Below, in pieces: positions 33,340 to 43,368 of a stretch of DNA of 64,000 bases. Source of the DNA: Pseudochelatococcus lubricantis (GTDB lineage: Bacteria; Pseudomonadota; Alphaproteobacteria; Rhizobiales; Beijerinckiaceae); assembly GCF_011762225.1 (NCBI RefSeq), contig NZ_JAASQI010000010.1, positions 124,001-188,000 of the forward strand, read 5' to 3'. Numbering within the stretch: position 1 is the first letter of the stretch; every line of letters begins with the position of its first letter. Position numbers and translations under genes: made by a program. The notes under the pieces were generated by a model. That model saw nothing but the letters and a program-made list of their open reading frames with translations. It searched no databases and was not told the DNA's origin.

Positions 33340-33792
33340 TCACGCCTCCTCCGCGGCGAGCAGCGCATGGATCTCTTCGCGCGAGGTGGCGGAACCAACC
33401 GCCGCCAGCCACGCCTGAGAGGTGGTCCAGCGGGCGATACGGGACAGCAGGTTGAGATGGGACGAGGCCTTGTGCGCGGGCACGAGGATCAGGAATACGA
33501 TGCCTACGGGAAGATCGTCGACGGAATCGAATGCGATGGGCTTCCTGAGCCGGACGAACAGCATGAACGGCTCGGTGATCGTCTCGATGTTCGCATGCGG
33601 AATGGCGACGCCCTTGCCGATTCCGGTGGAGCCGAGGCTCTCGCGCTTCTGCAGGGCGGCCAGCACCGGCGCCTCCTCGATCCCCAGCCGTTTCGCGGCC
33701 AGCCCGGCCAGTTCGCGCAGGAGCTGCACCTTCGCGGGAACGGGGAGATCGATGATCACGTTTTCCGGCTTGACAATATCGGTGATTTTCAT
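33340..33792 (-). CDS. PTS IIA-like nitrogen-regulatory protein (PtsN family)
   Basis: A 150-residue EIIA(fructose/Ntr) domain: ITDIVKPENVIIDLPVPAKVQLLRELAG at the start and active-site His66 in GKGVAIPHANIETI. IIA-Ntr is known in E. coli to bind KdpD and affect kdp expression. Placement 8 bp after kdpE makes a dedicated regulator of KdpDE likely. The open frame continues far upstream on this strand, but the IIA domain begins at the ATG at 33792. Confidence 0.88.
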   Translation of the reverse strand: MKITDIVKPENVIIDLPVPAKVQLLRELAGLAAKRLGIEEAPVLAALQKRESLGSTGIGKGVAIPHANIETITEPFMLFVRLRKPIAFDSVDDLPVGIVFLILVPAHKASSHLNLLSRIARWTTSQAWLAAVGSATSREEIHALLAAEEA

Positions 33793-33800
33793 GGTTCCGC

Positions 33801-34514
33801 TCACGATCCGGTAATGGCGGCCTGCTCGGCCTCCCGCAACCGGTATCCTACCCCTGTTTCGGTCAGGATGTATTCGGGCTGGTCGGGGCTTCGTTCGATT
33901 TTCTGGCGAAGCTGGCGCACGTAGACCCGCAGATACTGCACGTCGGTCGAGCCGCCCCAGACCTCCTTGAGAAGATGCTGGTGCGTCAATACCTTGCCCG
34001 CATGCTGGACCAGTATGCGCAGGATGTCGTATTCCTTCGGGGACAGCTTCACCTCCCTGTCCGCGACCTTCACGATACGCTTGACGAGATCGACGGTGAG
34101 TTCGCCCGCCTGAAAGATCGGCCGTTCTCCCTGCTGCTGCAGCCTGTGACGCAGGGCGACGCGGATACGCGCCGCGAGTTCGCGCATGCCGAAGGGTTTC
34201 GTCACGTAATCGTCGGCGCCGAGTTCGAGCGCCCTGACGATTCCGGCCTCGTCGGTGCGGCTGGAAAGGATCAGGATCGGCAGGCCGAGCTGCCCGTTCC
34301 GCCACTTTTCGAGAAGATCGTGCCCCGGCATGTCGGGCAGGCCGAGATCGAGCACGATGAGGTCCGGCCTGTCCTCCACGACCCGCTCTATCGCTTCCCG
34401 CGCGTCGGCGGCCTCGATGACGGCATAGCCCTCCGTCACCAGCCCCACGCGCAGCAGCTTGCGGATCGGCGGCTCGTCGTCGACGATCAGTATCTTGATT
34501 GCGGACGTTATCAT
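33801..34514 (-). CDS. kdpE: Response regulator KdpE
   Basis: A 237-residue OmpR-family regulator: VDDEPPIRKLLR at 11-22, phosphoacceptor Asp56 (LIVLDLGLPD), ILILSSRTDEAG, VTKPFGMREL, and a winged helix with LRVYVRQLRQKIERSPDQPEYILTETGVGYRL, all KdpE-like. It activates kdpFABC at low potassium or high osmolarity. Start chosen at MITSAIKILIVDDE; 2 bp separate it from kdpD. Confidence 0.95.
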   Translation of the reverse strand: MITSAIKILIVDDEPPIRKLLRVGLVTEGYAVIEAADAREAIERVVEDRPDLIVLDLGLPDMPGHDLLEKWRNGQLGLPILILSSRTDEAGIVRALELGADDYVTKPFGMRELAARIRVALRHRLQQQGERPIFQAGELTVDLVKRIVKVADREVKLSPKEYDILRILVQHAGKVLTHQHLLKEVWGGSTDVQYLRVYVRQLRQKIERSPDQPEYILTETGVGYRLREAEQAAITGS

Positions 34515-34516
34515 CT

Positions 34517-37213
34517 TCAACTTTCCGGATTGTCGGCTGCGCCCGGGACGGGCAGACGGATGGTGAAGACCGCGCCGGTGCGGTCCGTCCTGTTGCCGGC
34601 CCGGATCGTGCCGCCCATGGCCTCGACGAAGCCGCGGCAGATCGACAGGCCGAGCCCGGTGCCCGCCTGGACATGGTCCTGCTTGCGGACCCGATAGAAA
34701 GTGTCGAACACGCGCTCCAGATCCCCCTGCGGAATGCCTGGCCCCTCGTCGATGACCTGCAGCACCATATCGCCGTCGTCCCGCCATCCCCGAATGCGGA
34801 TTTCCGAGGCGCGCGGCGCATATTTGGCGGCGTTGTCGAGCAGGTTGAACAGGACCTGCTCCAGCAATACCGGATCGACCTTCAGCATGGGCAGATCGGC
34901 CGGCACGTCGACCGCGACCTGCCGATCCACCAGAATTTTGGCCGTGCGGCGCAGGGCCGTGCCGATGATATCGCCGATGAAATTCAGGGAAACGTTCGGC
35001 TCCGTGGCGCCGGATTCGAGCCGCGTCATGTCGAGCAGATTGGCGATGAAGCGGTTGAGGCGGTCGGACTCGTCCACGACCGTCGACAGCAGTTCGGCCC
35101 GGGCCGTGTCGGGCAGCGATGCCGAGTAGTCACGGAGCGTCCCGGCCGCGCCCATGATGCCGGCGAGCGGCGTCTTGAGGTCGTGCGAGATCGACGTCAG
35201 CAGCGCAGAGCGCAGCCGGTCCGCCTCCGCGGCAAGCTTAGCCTTGTCGACATCGGCGACGAGTTCGATGCGCTCGATCGCCAGCGCCGTCTGATCTGCA
35301 AGGGCATCGAACAGGCGCTGCTCCTCGGGCGTCAGCAACGGCCCCTGCCTGTCATTGTCGAGTCCGACCACGCCGACCTTCGTCCGCCCCGTCTTCAGGG
35401 GCATGTAGAGACGCCTGGCGCCGGGCAGCGTGTCGGCCCCCCGGCCGGCGGGTCGATCGTGTTCCCAAGCCCATTGCGCCGCCGCGATATCGGCGTCAAC
35501 GAGCGTGTCGTCCGGCGGATAGCCGGCGCGCACCGCGATCTTGCCCTCGTCCGGCAGCAGGATAACCACACGGACCTGCAGCATGGAAGCGATCTGGTAG
35601 GCCGACGCCCACAAGACATCCTCCAGCGTCCCCGCGCGGGTAAGCTTCTTCGAGAACTGGTAGAGCCCTTCCGTGGTGCGGGCTCGCCGCCGGGCCAGCG
35701 CGATCTGCCGCTGGACACGCCCGGCGAGATTGCTCGCGATGACCGCCACGCCCAGAAAGAAGCTGAAAGCGATGACGCTTTCCGGGTCGCCGATGTCGAG
35801 CGTGTAAAGCGGCTGCAGGAAGAAGAAGTTGAAGGCGAACGCGGACACGACCGAGCTGAACAGCGCCGGCCGCAGGCCCCATGTCTCCGCCGAGGCCAGC
35901 ACCGCTATCAGGAAGACGAGCGCGATGTTGCGCACGTCGAGGAAGCGGAACAGCAAGGTGCCCACGCCGGTCGCGATACCCACATAGGCCAGGCTCCAGA
36001 TATAGGGCGCAAGCTCGAAGCGCCGCGTCTGGGCAAGTGCTACGCCGCGCGGCGGAGCCGGTTCCTTCCCGTCCCCCGAGATGACGTGGACGCCGATGTC
36101 GCCGGCGACGCGGATCAGGTCATGCGCGATCGACCCCTCCAGCATCTCCCTCCAGCGCGGCTTGTCCGGCTTCCCGACGACGATGTGGTTGTAGTTGTTG
36201 GCCATCGCGTAGCGCAGGATCTCCTGCACGACATTCTGACCGGAGAGGGTGACGGCCTCGCCGCCGAGCCGCTCGGCAAGCCGCAGGGACGCCGCGATGC
36301 GGTCTTTATCCACCTCCCCGAGCGCGGCGGCGGCGGCATCCTCGATATAGAGCGCTGCCCAGCTGCCTCGCATCCTGTCTGCCTGCCGGCGCGCATAGCG
36401 GACCAGCGCCGCGCTGCGCGGATGCTCGTCGACGCACGCCAGCACGCGCTCTCCCGCCGCCCAAGGGCCGTGGATGGCGTTCGCCTGCATGTGGCTGAGA
36501 AGCTGGTCGTCGACACGCTGCGCCGTGCGCCGCAGCGCGAGTTCCCGCAACGCCGTGAGGTTCCCCGGCGAAAAGTAGTTCCGGATGGCGCGCCGGGCGG
36601 TCTTGGGCAGATAGACCTTGCCTTCGTTCAGCCGCTTGATGAGGTCGTCCGGGGTGATGTCGATGATCTCGATGTCGTCGGCGCGGTCGATGATCGAATC
36701 CGGCACCGTCTCGCGGACGCGGATGCGCGTGATCTGCGCCACCACGTCGTTGAGGCTCTCGACGTGCTGGATGTTCAGCGTGGTGTAGACGTCGATGCCC
36801 TTCGAGAGGATTTCCTGCACATCGAGATAGCGCTTGGGATGGCGGCTGCCCGGCGCGTCGGTGTGAGCCAGCTCGTCGACCAGCACGAGCTGCGGCCGGC
36901 GCGCGAGGATGGCGTCGATGTCCATTTCCTCAAGCGTGCGTCCGCGATAATCGACCCTCATCCGCGGAACGATCTCGAAGCCCGCGACCAGCGCCTCCGT
37001 CTCCTTGCGCCCGTGGGTCTCGACAATGCCGATGACGGCGTCCACGCCGTCGGCGATCCGGGCGCGGCCGGCGAGCAGCATCTCGTATGTCTTGCCGACG
37101 CCGGGCGCCGCCCCGAGAAAAATCTTCAGTCGCCCCTGCCCTTCCTTGCTGGCGGTTTCCAGCAACGCATCGGGTGACGGCCTGTTTTCCGTTCTCTGAA
37201 ACGCTTCCGTCAT
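34517..37213 (-). CDS. kdpD: Osmosensitive K+ channel histidine kinase KdpD
   Basis: KdpD, 898 residues. The N-terminal KdpD domain has Walker A GAAPGVGKT (34-42) and ends with the DELAHTDAPGSRHPKRYLDVQEIL region. A Usp-like domain (about 250-370), four closely spaced membrane segments (about 400-500), a GAF domain and the kinase core follow: H-box SISHDLKTPLAGIMG, N-box LFNLLDNAAKYAP, G-box DEGPGIP and GTGLGLSICRGFVEAMGG. All parts are intact. It follows kdpC by 63 bp. Confidence 0.97.
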   Translation of the reverse strand: MTEAFQRTENRPSPDALLETASKEGQGRLKIFLGAAPGVGKTYEMLLAGRARIADGVDAVIGIVETHGRKETEALVAGFEIVPRMRVDYRGRTLEEMDIDAILARRPQLVLVDELAHTDAPGSRHPKRYLDVQEILSKGIDVYTTLNIQHVESLNDVVAQITRIRVRETVPDSIIDRADDIEIIDITPDDLIKRLNEGKVYLPKTARRAIRNYFSPGNLTALRELALRRTAQRVDDQLLSHMQANAIHGPWAAGERVLACVDEHPRSAALVRYARRQADRMRGSWAALYIEDAAAAALGEVDKDRIAASLRLAERLGGEAVTLSGQNVVQEILRYAMANNYNHIVVGKPDKPRWREMLEGSIAHDLIRVAGDIGVHVISGDGKEPAPPRGVALAQTRRFELAPYIWSLAYVGIATGVGTLLFRFLDVRNIALVFLIAVLASAETWGLRPALFSSVVSAFAFNFFFLQPLYTLDIGDPESVIAFSFFLGVAVIASNLAGRVQRQIALARRRARTTEGLYQFSKKLTRAGTLEDVLWASAYQIASMLQVRVVILLPDEGKIAVRAGYPPDDTLVDADIAAAQWAWEHDRPAGRGADTLPGARRLYMPLKTGRTKVGVVGLDNDRQGPLLTPEEQRLFDALADQTALAIERIELVADVDKAKLAAEADRLRSALLTSISHDLKTPLAGIMGAAGTLRDYSASLPDTARAELLSTVVDESDRLNRFIANLLDMTRLESGATEPNVSLNFIGDIIGTALRRTAKILVDRQVAVDVPADLPMLKVDPVLLEQVLFNLLDNAAKYAPRASEIRIRGWRDDGDMVLQVIDEGPGIPQGDLERVFDTFYRVRKQDHVQAGTGLGLSICRGFVEAMGGTIRAGNRTDRTGAVFTIRLPVPGAADNPES

Positions 37214-37276
37214 CCACAGACCTTCTCGTTACGGGTGCGCCGCCGGGTTCCCTACACGGAAACCGGCGGCTGCGCT

Positions 37277-37849
37277 TCAGCGGGTGGTCACGTCGTCCAG
37301 CGCAAGGTTGAGCGCCAGCACGTTGACAACCGGCTCGCCCAGTATGCCGAACAGCCGGTCCTCGACATGCGCGTCCACGATAGCGCGCATCTGCGCCTCG
37401 TCCATGCTGCGCGCTTTCGCGACCCGCGGCACCTGGAAATAGGCCGCTTCCGGCGAGACGTGCGGATCGAGGCCGCTGCCAGAGGCCGTCACCAGATCCA
37501 TCGGCACCGGCGCGCCGGCATTGGTCGCCTTCAGCGCCCCGGCATCCGCGCGAATCCGCTCGATCAGCTTCGGGCTGGTGGGGCCGAGGTTCGAGCCGCC
37601 GGAAGCCGCCGCGTCATAGCCGCTGCCGGCAGCCGACGGGCGGCCATGGAAATACCTGTCGCCGGCGAAGGCCTGACCGATCAGCGCCGAGCCGATCACC
37701 GTGCCGTCCTCCTTCACGACGAGGCTGCCGTTCGCCTGACGGGGAAACAGTATCTGAGCGATGCCCGTGATGCCCAGCGGATAGGCGAGACCCGTGAGGA
37801 CGGTGAAGACGACGATCATGAGGATCGCGGGGCGGATTTGTTTCAGCAT
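37277..37849 (-). CDS. kdpC: K+-transporting ATPase subunit C
   Basis: KdpC, 190 residues, one N-terminal membrane helix ([31 protein letters not shown]) and a periplasmic domain with [41 protein letters not shown] and [20 protein letters not shown], all strongly conserved. It stabilises KdpA-KdpB and raises affinity. 12 bp after kdpB. Confidence 0.97.
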   Translation of the reverse strand: MLKQIRPAILMIVVFTVLTGLAYPLGITGIAQILFPRQANGSLVVKEDGTVIGSALIGQAFAGDRYFHGRPSAAGSGYDAAASGGSNLGPTSPKLIERIRADAGALKATNAGAPVPMDLVTASGSGLDPHVSPEAAYFQVPRVAKARSMDEAQMRAIVDAHVEDRLFGILGEPVVNVLALNLALDDVTTR

Positions 37850-37861
37850 GGCGGAAAGTCC

Positions 37862-39933
<2,072 letters not shown>

Positions 39934-39934
<1 letters not shown>

Positions 39935-39967
39935 GTGAGACTCCAGCATCTGTGAGACTCCAGCATC
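39934..39967. repeat. 17-bp tandem duplication between kdpA and kdpB
   Basis: TGTGAGACTCCAGCATC occurs twice back to back (39934-39950 and 39951-39967). On the coding strand each copy contains ATG and GGAG, so the kdpB ribosome-binding site is duplicated and an extra in-frame start is created. Confidence 0.9.
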
Positions 39968-39994
39968 TCTTTTCCTGTTGCGACATGGCGACGA

Positions 39995-41692
39995 TCAGAA
40001 GGTCTGGCCGGCCAGCAGCGCGAAATGCTCGACGATCGGCCCGAGCGCCAGTGCCGGGAAGAAGGTCAGGCCACCGACGATCAGGGTGACGCCGATCACG
40101 AGGCCGATGAACAGCGGCCCCGTCGTCGGCAACGTGCCGGCGGAGGCGGGAACGGTCTTCTTGGCCGCGAGCGAACCGGCGATGGCGAGCACGGGCACGA
40201 TCAGCAGGAAGCGGCCCATCAGCATCGCAAGGCCGATGGTGATGTTATAGAAGGGCGTGTTCGCGGAAAGGCCCGCAAAGGCGCTGCCGTTGTTGTTCGC
40301 GCCGGACGTATAGGCGTAGAGCACCTCGCTGAACCCGTGCGGGCCGGCGTCCTGGATGCTGGAAAGCCCCACAGGAACCACGACGGCGATCGCGGTGAAT
40401 ACGAGGATGGCGAGAGAGGGACCGAGCATCGCCAGAATGCTCATCTTCACTTCCTTGGCCTCGATCTTCTTGCCGAGATATTCCGGCGTGCGGCCCACCA
40501 TCAGCCCGGCGATGAAGACCGCCAGAATGGCGAAGATCAGGACGCCATAAACGCCCGCGCCGATGCCGCCGAGCGGCGGGATCTGCATGTTGAACAACGG
40601 GACGAGACCGCCGAGCGGCATGAGGCTGTCGTGCATCCCGTTGACGGCGCCCGTGGAGGCCGATGTCGTCACGACGGCGAACAGCGACGACAGCGCCAGG
40701 CCGAACCGCGTTTCCTTGCCCTCCAGATTGCCGCCCTCGACCCCCAGCGCATGCGCCAGCGGGTTGCCGGCCGCCTCGGCCCAGTAAACGATGACGACGC
40801 CGGCAACGACGATCGCACCGATGACGCCGAGCAGCGCCCAGCCCTGTTTCTGGTTGCCGACCTGCCGGCCGAACACGTTCAGCATGGCAAAGGAAATGGC
40901 GAAGATGGAAACGAGGTGCAGCAGATTCGTCAGTGCCGTCGGGTTCTCGAACGGATGTGCAGAGTTGGCGTTGAAGAAGCCGCCGCCGTTGGTGCCGAGA
41001 TGCTTGATGATCATCTGCGAGGCAACGGGCCCCTGCGCGATCGTCTGCTGCCCGCCTTCGAGCGTCGCCGCCACGGTATAGGGATTGAGGTTTTGCGGAA
41101 CGCCCTGCCAGACCAGCACGAGACTGCCCACGACGCAGATCGGCAGCAGGATGTAGAGCGTGGCGCGCGTCAGATCGACCCAGAAATTGCCGACGCTCTT
41201 GGCGGATGCCCGCGCAAAGCCGCGGATGATCGCCATAGCCCCGGCAACGCCGACCGCAGCCGAAACGAAGTTCTGCACGGTAACGCCGGCCATCTGCGTC
41301 AGATAGCTCATCGTGCTTTCGCCAGCGTAGCCCTGCCAGTTCGTATTGGTCATGAAGCTGACGGCTGTGTTGAACGACGAGTCCGCGCTGACCGCGCCCA
41401 AGCCCGCGGGATTGAAGGGCAGGAAACCCTGAGCGCGCTGCAACAGGTAGAGCAGCAGAAAACCGGCCAGATTGAAGAACAGCATGGCGGCCATGTAAGT
41501 CGTCCAGTGCTGCTCTTCCTTCTCGTCCGTGCCGGCGAGGCGATAGAGCCCCCGCTCCACCGAACCGAAAACGATCGACAACGGGGTGCGATCGCCGTTC
41601 ATGACGCGATTGATGTAGCCACCCAACGGCTTGACCAGCGCAATGACGATCCCGAAGAAGATCAGGATCTGTATCCATCCGTTCATAGTCAT
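39995..41692 (-). CDS. kdpA: K+-transporting ATPase subunit A
   Basis: KdpA, 565 residues, is the K+ channel-like subunit with about ten membrane helices and four degenerate selectivity-filter loops: [16 protein letters not shown] near 107, [20 protein letters not shown] near 230, [18 protein letters not shown] near 340 and [14 protein letters not shown] near 465. All are intact. 29 bp after kdpF. Confidence 0.97.
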   Translation of the reverse strand: MTMNGWIQILIFFGIVIALVKPLGGYINRVMNGDRTPLSIVFGSVERGLYRLAGTDEKEEQHWTTYMAAMLFFNLAGFLLLYLLQRAQGFLPFNPAGLGAVSADSSFNTAVSFMTNTNWQGYAGESTMSYLTQMAGVTVQNFVSAAVGVAGAMAIIRGFARASAKSVGNFWVDLTRATLYILLPICVVGSLVLVWQGVPQNLNPYTVAATLEGGQQTIAQGPVASQMIIKHLGTNGGGFFNANSAHPFENPTALTNLLHLVSIFAISFAMLNVFGRQVGNQKQGWALLGVIGAIVVAGVVIVYWAEAAGNPLAHALGVEGGNLEGKETRFGLALSSLFAVVTTSASTGAVNGMHDSLMPLGGLVPLFNMQIPPLGGIGAGVYGVLIFAILAVFIAGLMVGRTPEYLGKKIEAKEVKMSILAMLGPSLAILVFTAIAVVVPVGLSSIQDAGPHGFSEVLYAYTSGANNNGSAFAGLSANTPFYNITIGLAMLMGRFLLIVPVLAIAGSLAAKKTVPASAGTLPTTGPLFIGLVIGVTLIVGGLTFFPALALGPIVEHFALLAGQTF

Positions 41693-41721
41693 GATTTGCC
41701 TTTCCGGGCTCCGGATCCGGA

Positions 41722-41811
41722 TCAGAACCGCTCGGGACGCGCCAGCGCATAGAGCAGGTAGCCGGTGACGAACACCGTTACCGCCGCGCCAAGAATGTAT
41801 TCACCGACCAT
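41722..41811 (-). CDS. kdpF: K+-transporting ATPase small subunit F
   Basis: A 29-residue single-helix peptide, starting [14 protein letters not shown] and ending [11 protein letters not shown], which matches KdpF in length, place and ending. It sits between the kdpA subunit and lipids. A GGGGG-containing site precedes the ATG. Confidence 0.92.
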   Translation of the reverse strand: MVGEYILGAAVTVFVTGYLLYALARPERF

Positions 41812-41823
41812 TTCAACCCCCTA

Positions 41824-41904
41824 TCAGAGTTTTTCGCACGTTCTGATGTAGACGAACATCAATGCGAAGAATGTAAGTCCTATTGCGAGCACCACGACAT
41901 CCAT
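41824..41904 (-). CDS. 26-residue kdp-linked membrane peptide
   Basis: A 26-residue peptide starting MDVVVLAIGLTFFALMF and ending VYIRTCEKL, i.e. one hydrophobic helix with a basic C-terminal end. A GGAG site lies about nine bases before its ATG and it ends 12 bp before kdpF. Similar unannotated peptides (helix, then a short basic tail with an Arg-x-Cys-Glu motif) are common just upstream of kdpF in Proteobacteria, from memory. It may assist assembly or regulation of the Kdp complex. First gene of the operon. Confidence 0.72.
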   Translation of the reverse strand: MDVVVLAIGLTFFALMFVYIRTCEKL

Positions 41905-42328
41905 CGTTCATCGCTCCTGCACCGTTGTTGATCCATCGCGCGCGGGGAAACAGGTTTATCCTCCGCGCGCGATGACGGACATTGCCCCTCGCAATATCTT
42001 GCATTGCGGGGGATCCGGATTTCGGCGGGAATATGGCGCGGAACCGCATATAGGTTCGAGAGGGGAAAATCGGGAAAGACATAAAAATCTTATATAAACC
42101 CGGCAGCCTCCATGCCGAGTTCGCCAACATATATTTATTATAATGTATATTTTAAATATAAAAATATCTATAATAAGTAAATTATAATATAAATTTATTT
42201 TTATTTGACGAAAACTCGTACCGGGAGCCATGCCAATTGGCGGAAAAGCATTCTCGCGGCGGAAGGGTTCCGCTCCCGATCTGGCTGGGCATCGCCGGCC
42301 CGCGCCGGCGTAAGCGCCGCAAGGGCAC
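41905..42328. other. Intergenic region upstream of the kdp operon
   Basis: A 424-bp gap between the kdp leader peptide and the end of the esterase gene. The stretch 42105-42210 is very AT-rich (almost pure A/T), unlike the rest of the window, and contains several TATAAT-like words on the minus strand. It likely holds the kdp promoter and KdpE site. No gene is seen in it. Confidence 0.6.
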
Positions 42329-43303
42329 TCATCGGCCGAACGCAGAACGCACGGCGAGGTTGAGCGCCTGGGGCAGCACCGACATATGGCTCTCGCCCGG
42401 CAGAAGCCGGAACGAGGCGTTGAAGCCGGGCACGGCCGCAAGCAGGGCCGCCATTTCACGCGCGTTGTCGACGATGCGGCTTTCCGCGAATCTTTTCAGG
42501 CGCTTGTCCGCATCGGGCGCCCCCTGTTGAAACGGCGCAAGCTGCTGTTCGTATTCGCCGGCCATCAGGAGCAGGCGGCCTGCGCGACCGGCGTTCGCGT
42601 CTGCGACGAAGCGCCGTGCCTCCCCGACGATGCCACCCCCTTCCCACCAGATGGCGGGACTTGCCGAAATCCACACGGAGAACGCCTCGGGCTTGCGGAA
42701 CAAGGCGTGGAGAACGAACAAACCGCCGAAGGAATGACCGAAGATCGCCTGCCTTGCCGGGTCGATGGTCACGCGCCGGCCGATCTCGGGTTTCAGGTCG
42801 TCCTCGACGAACGCCAGAAATGCGTCGGCCCCGCCGGTGCGCACAGGCGGACCGGCGGGCGTATGCGGCGGATAGGTGCGCCCCGGCGGCGGCCCCATAT
42901 CCCACGAGCGCCGTACGCTGTCGTACGCGCCCTCCGTCGGATAGCCTATGCCGACGACGACGCCATCGCCGATACCTGTCCCGAGCGGATAGGATGCCTG
43001 AACGCGCAGGATATCCGCCGCGGTGCCGATCACGGCATTCGCGTCCAGCACATAGAGCACAGGCCAGCCCTGTGCCGGCGCGGGGCTGGCCGGCACGCGC
43101 AGGAATATCCGGTAGGGCGCGCCGCCAGCGCGCGGCGGCAGGTCGAAGTAGACCGTATCGGGCACCGGCACTGCCTGCGCCGCCGGCGAGGCTTCCGCAA
43201 CCGTTATCGCGAGGAGAAAGGATGCCGCCACCGCGAGCAGAAATTTCACTGTTGCCGGCAGGAGCGATTCAGCGCGCTCCCCCATGTTGGCTGCCATTCC
43301 CAT
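42329..43303 (-). CDS. Exported alpha/beta hydrolase (siderophore esterase-like, IroE/Fes family)
   Basis: A 324-residue protein with an N-terminal signal or anchor (about residues 15-38, VKFLLAVAASFLLAITVAEA). The esterase-like fold shows PVLYVLDANAV, nucleophile elbow FGHSFGGLFVLHALF, FSVWISASPAIWWEGG and the final histidine in LLPGESHMSVLPQALN. This is the pattern of periplasmic IroE-type trilactone siderophore hydrolases. Placement after the FecA-like receptor supports a role in releasing iron from an ester siderophore. The ATG at 43303 follows GGAGGG; other in-frame ATGs lie at 43297 and 43285. Confidence 0.85.
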   Translation of the reverse strand: MGMAANMGERAESLLPATVKFLLAVAASFLLAITVAEASPAAQAVPVPDTVYFDLPPRAGGAPYRIFLRVPASPAPAQGWPVLYVLDANAVIGTAADILRVQASYPLGTGIGDGVVVGIGYPTEGAYDSVRRSWDMGPPPGRTYPPHTPAGPPVRTGGADAFLAFVEDDLKPEIGRRVTIDPARQAIFGHSFGGLFVLHALFRKPEAFSVWISASPAIWWEGGGIVGEARRFVADANAGRAGRLLLMAGEYEQQLAPFQQGAPDADKRLKRFAESRIVDNAREMAALLAAVPGFNASFRLLPGESHMSVLPQALNLAVRSAFGR

Positions 43304-43368
43304 CCATCCCTCCGAATGCCGTCGTGCGAAAAAGCGCCCTGCCGCGCGGAGCGGCAACACGGAAAACC

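Noticed and set aside
34499-37177. A very long open frame (about 890 codons) on the plus strand opposite kdpD.
   Set aside because: It mirrors kdpD codon for codon, has no family likeness and no ribosome-binding site. In GC-rich coding DNA the antisense frame is often open. The same applies to long frames opposite kdpB, kdpA, the first TonB receptor and glpK.
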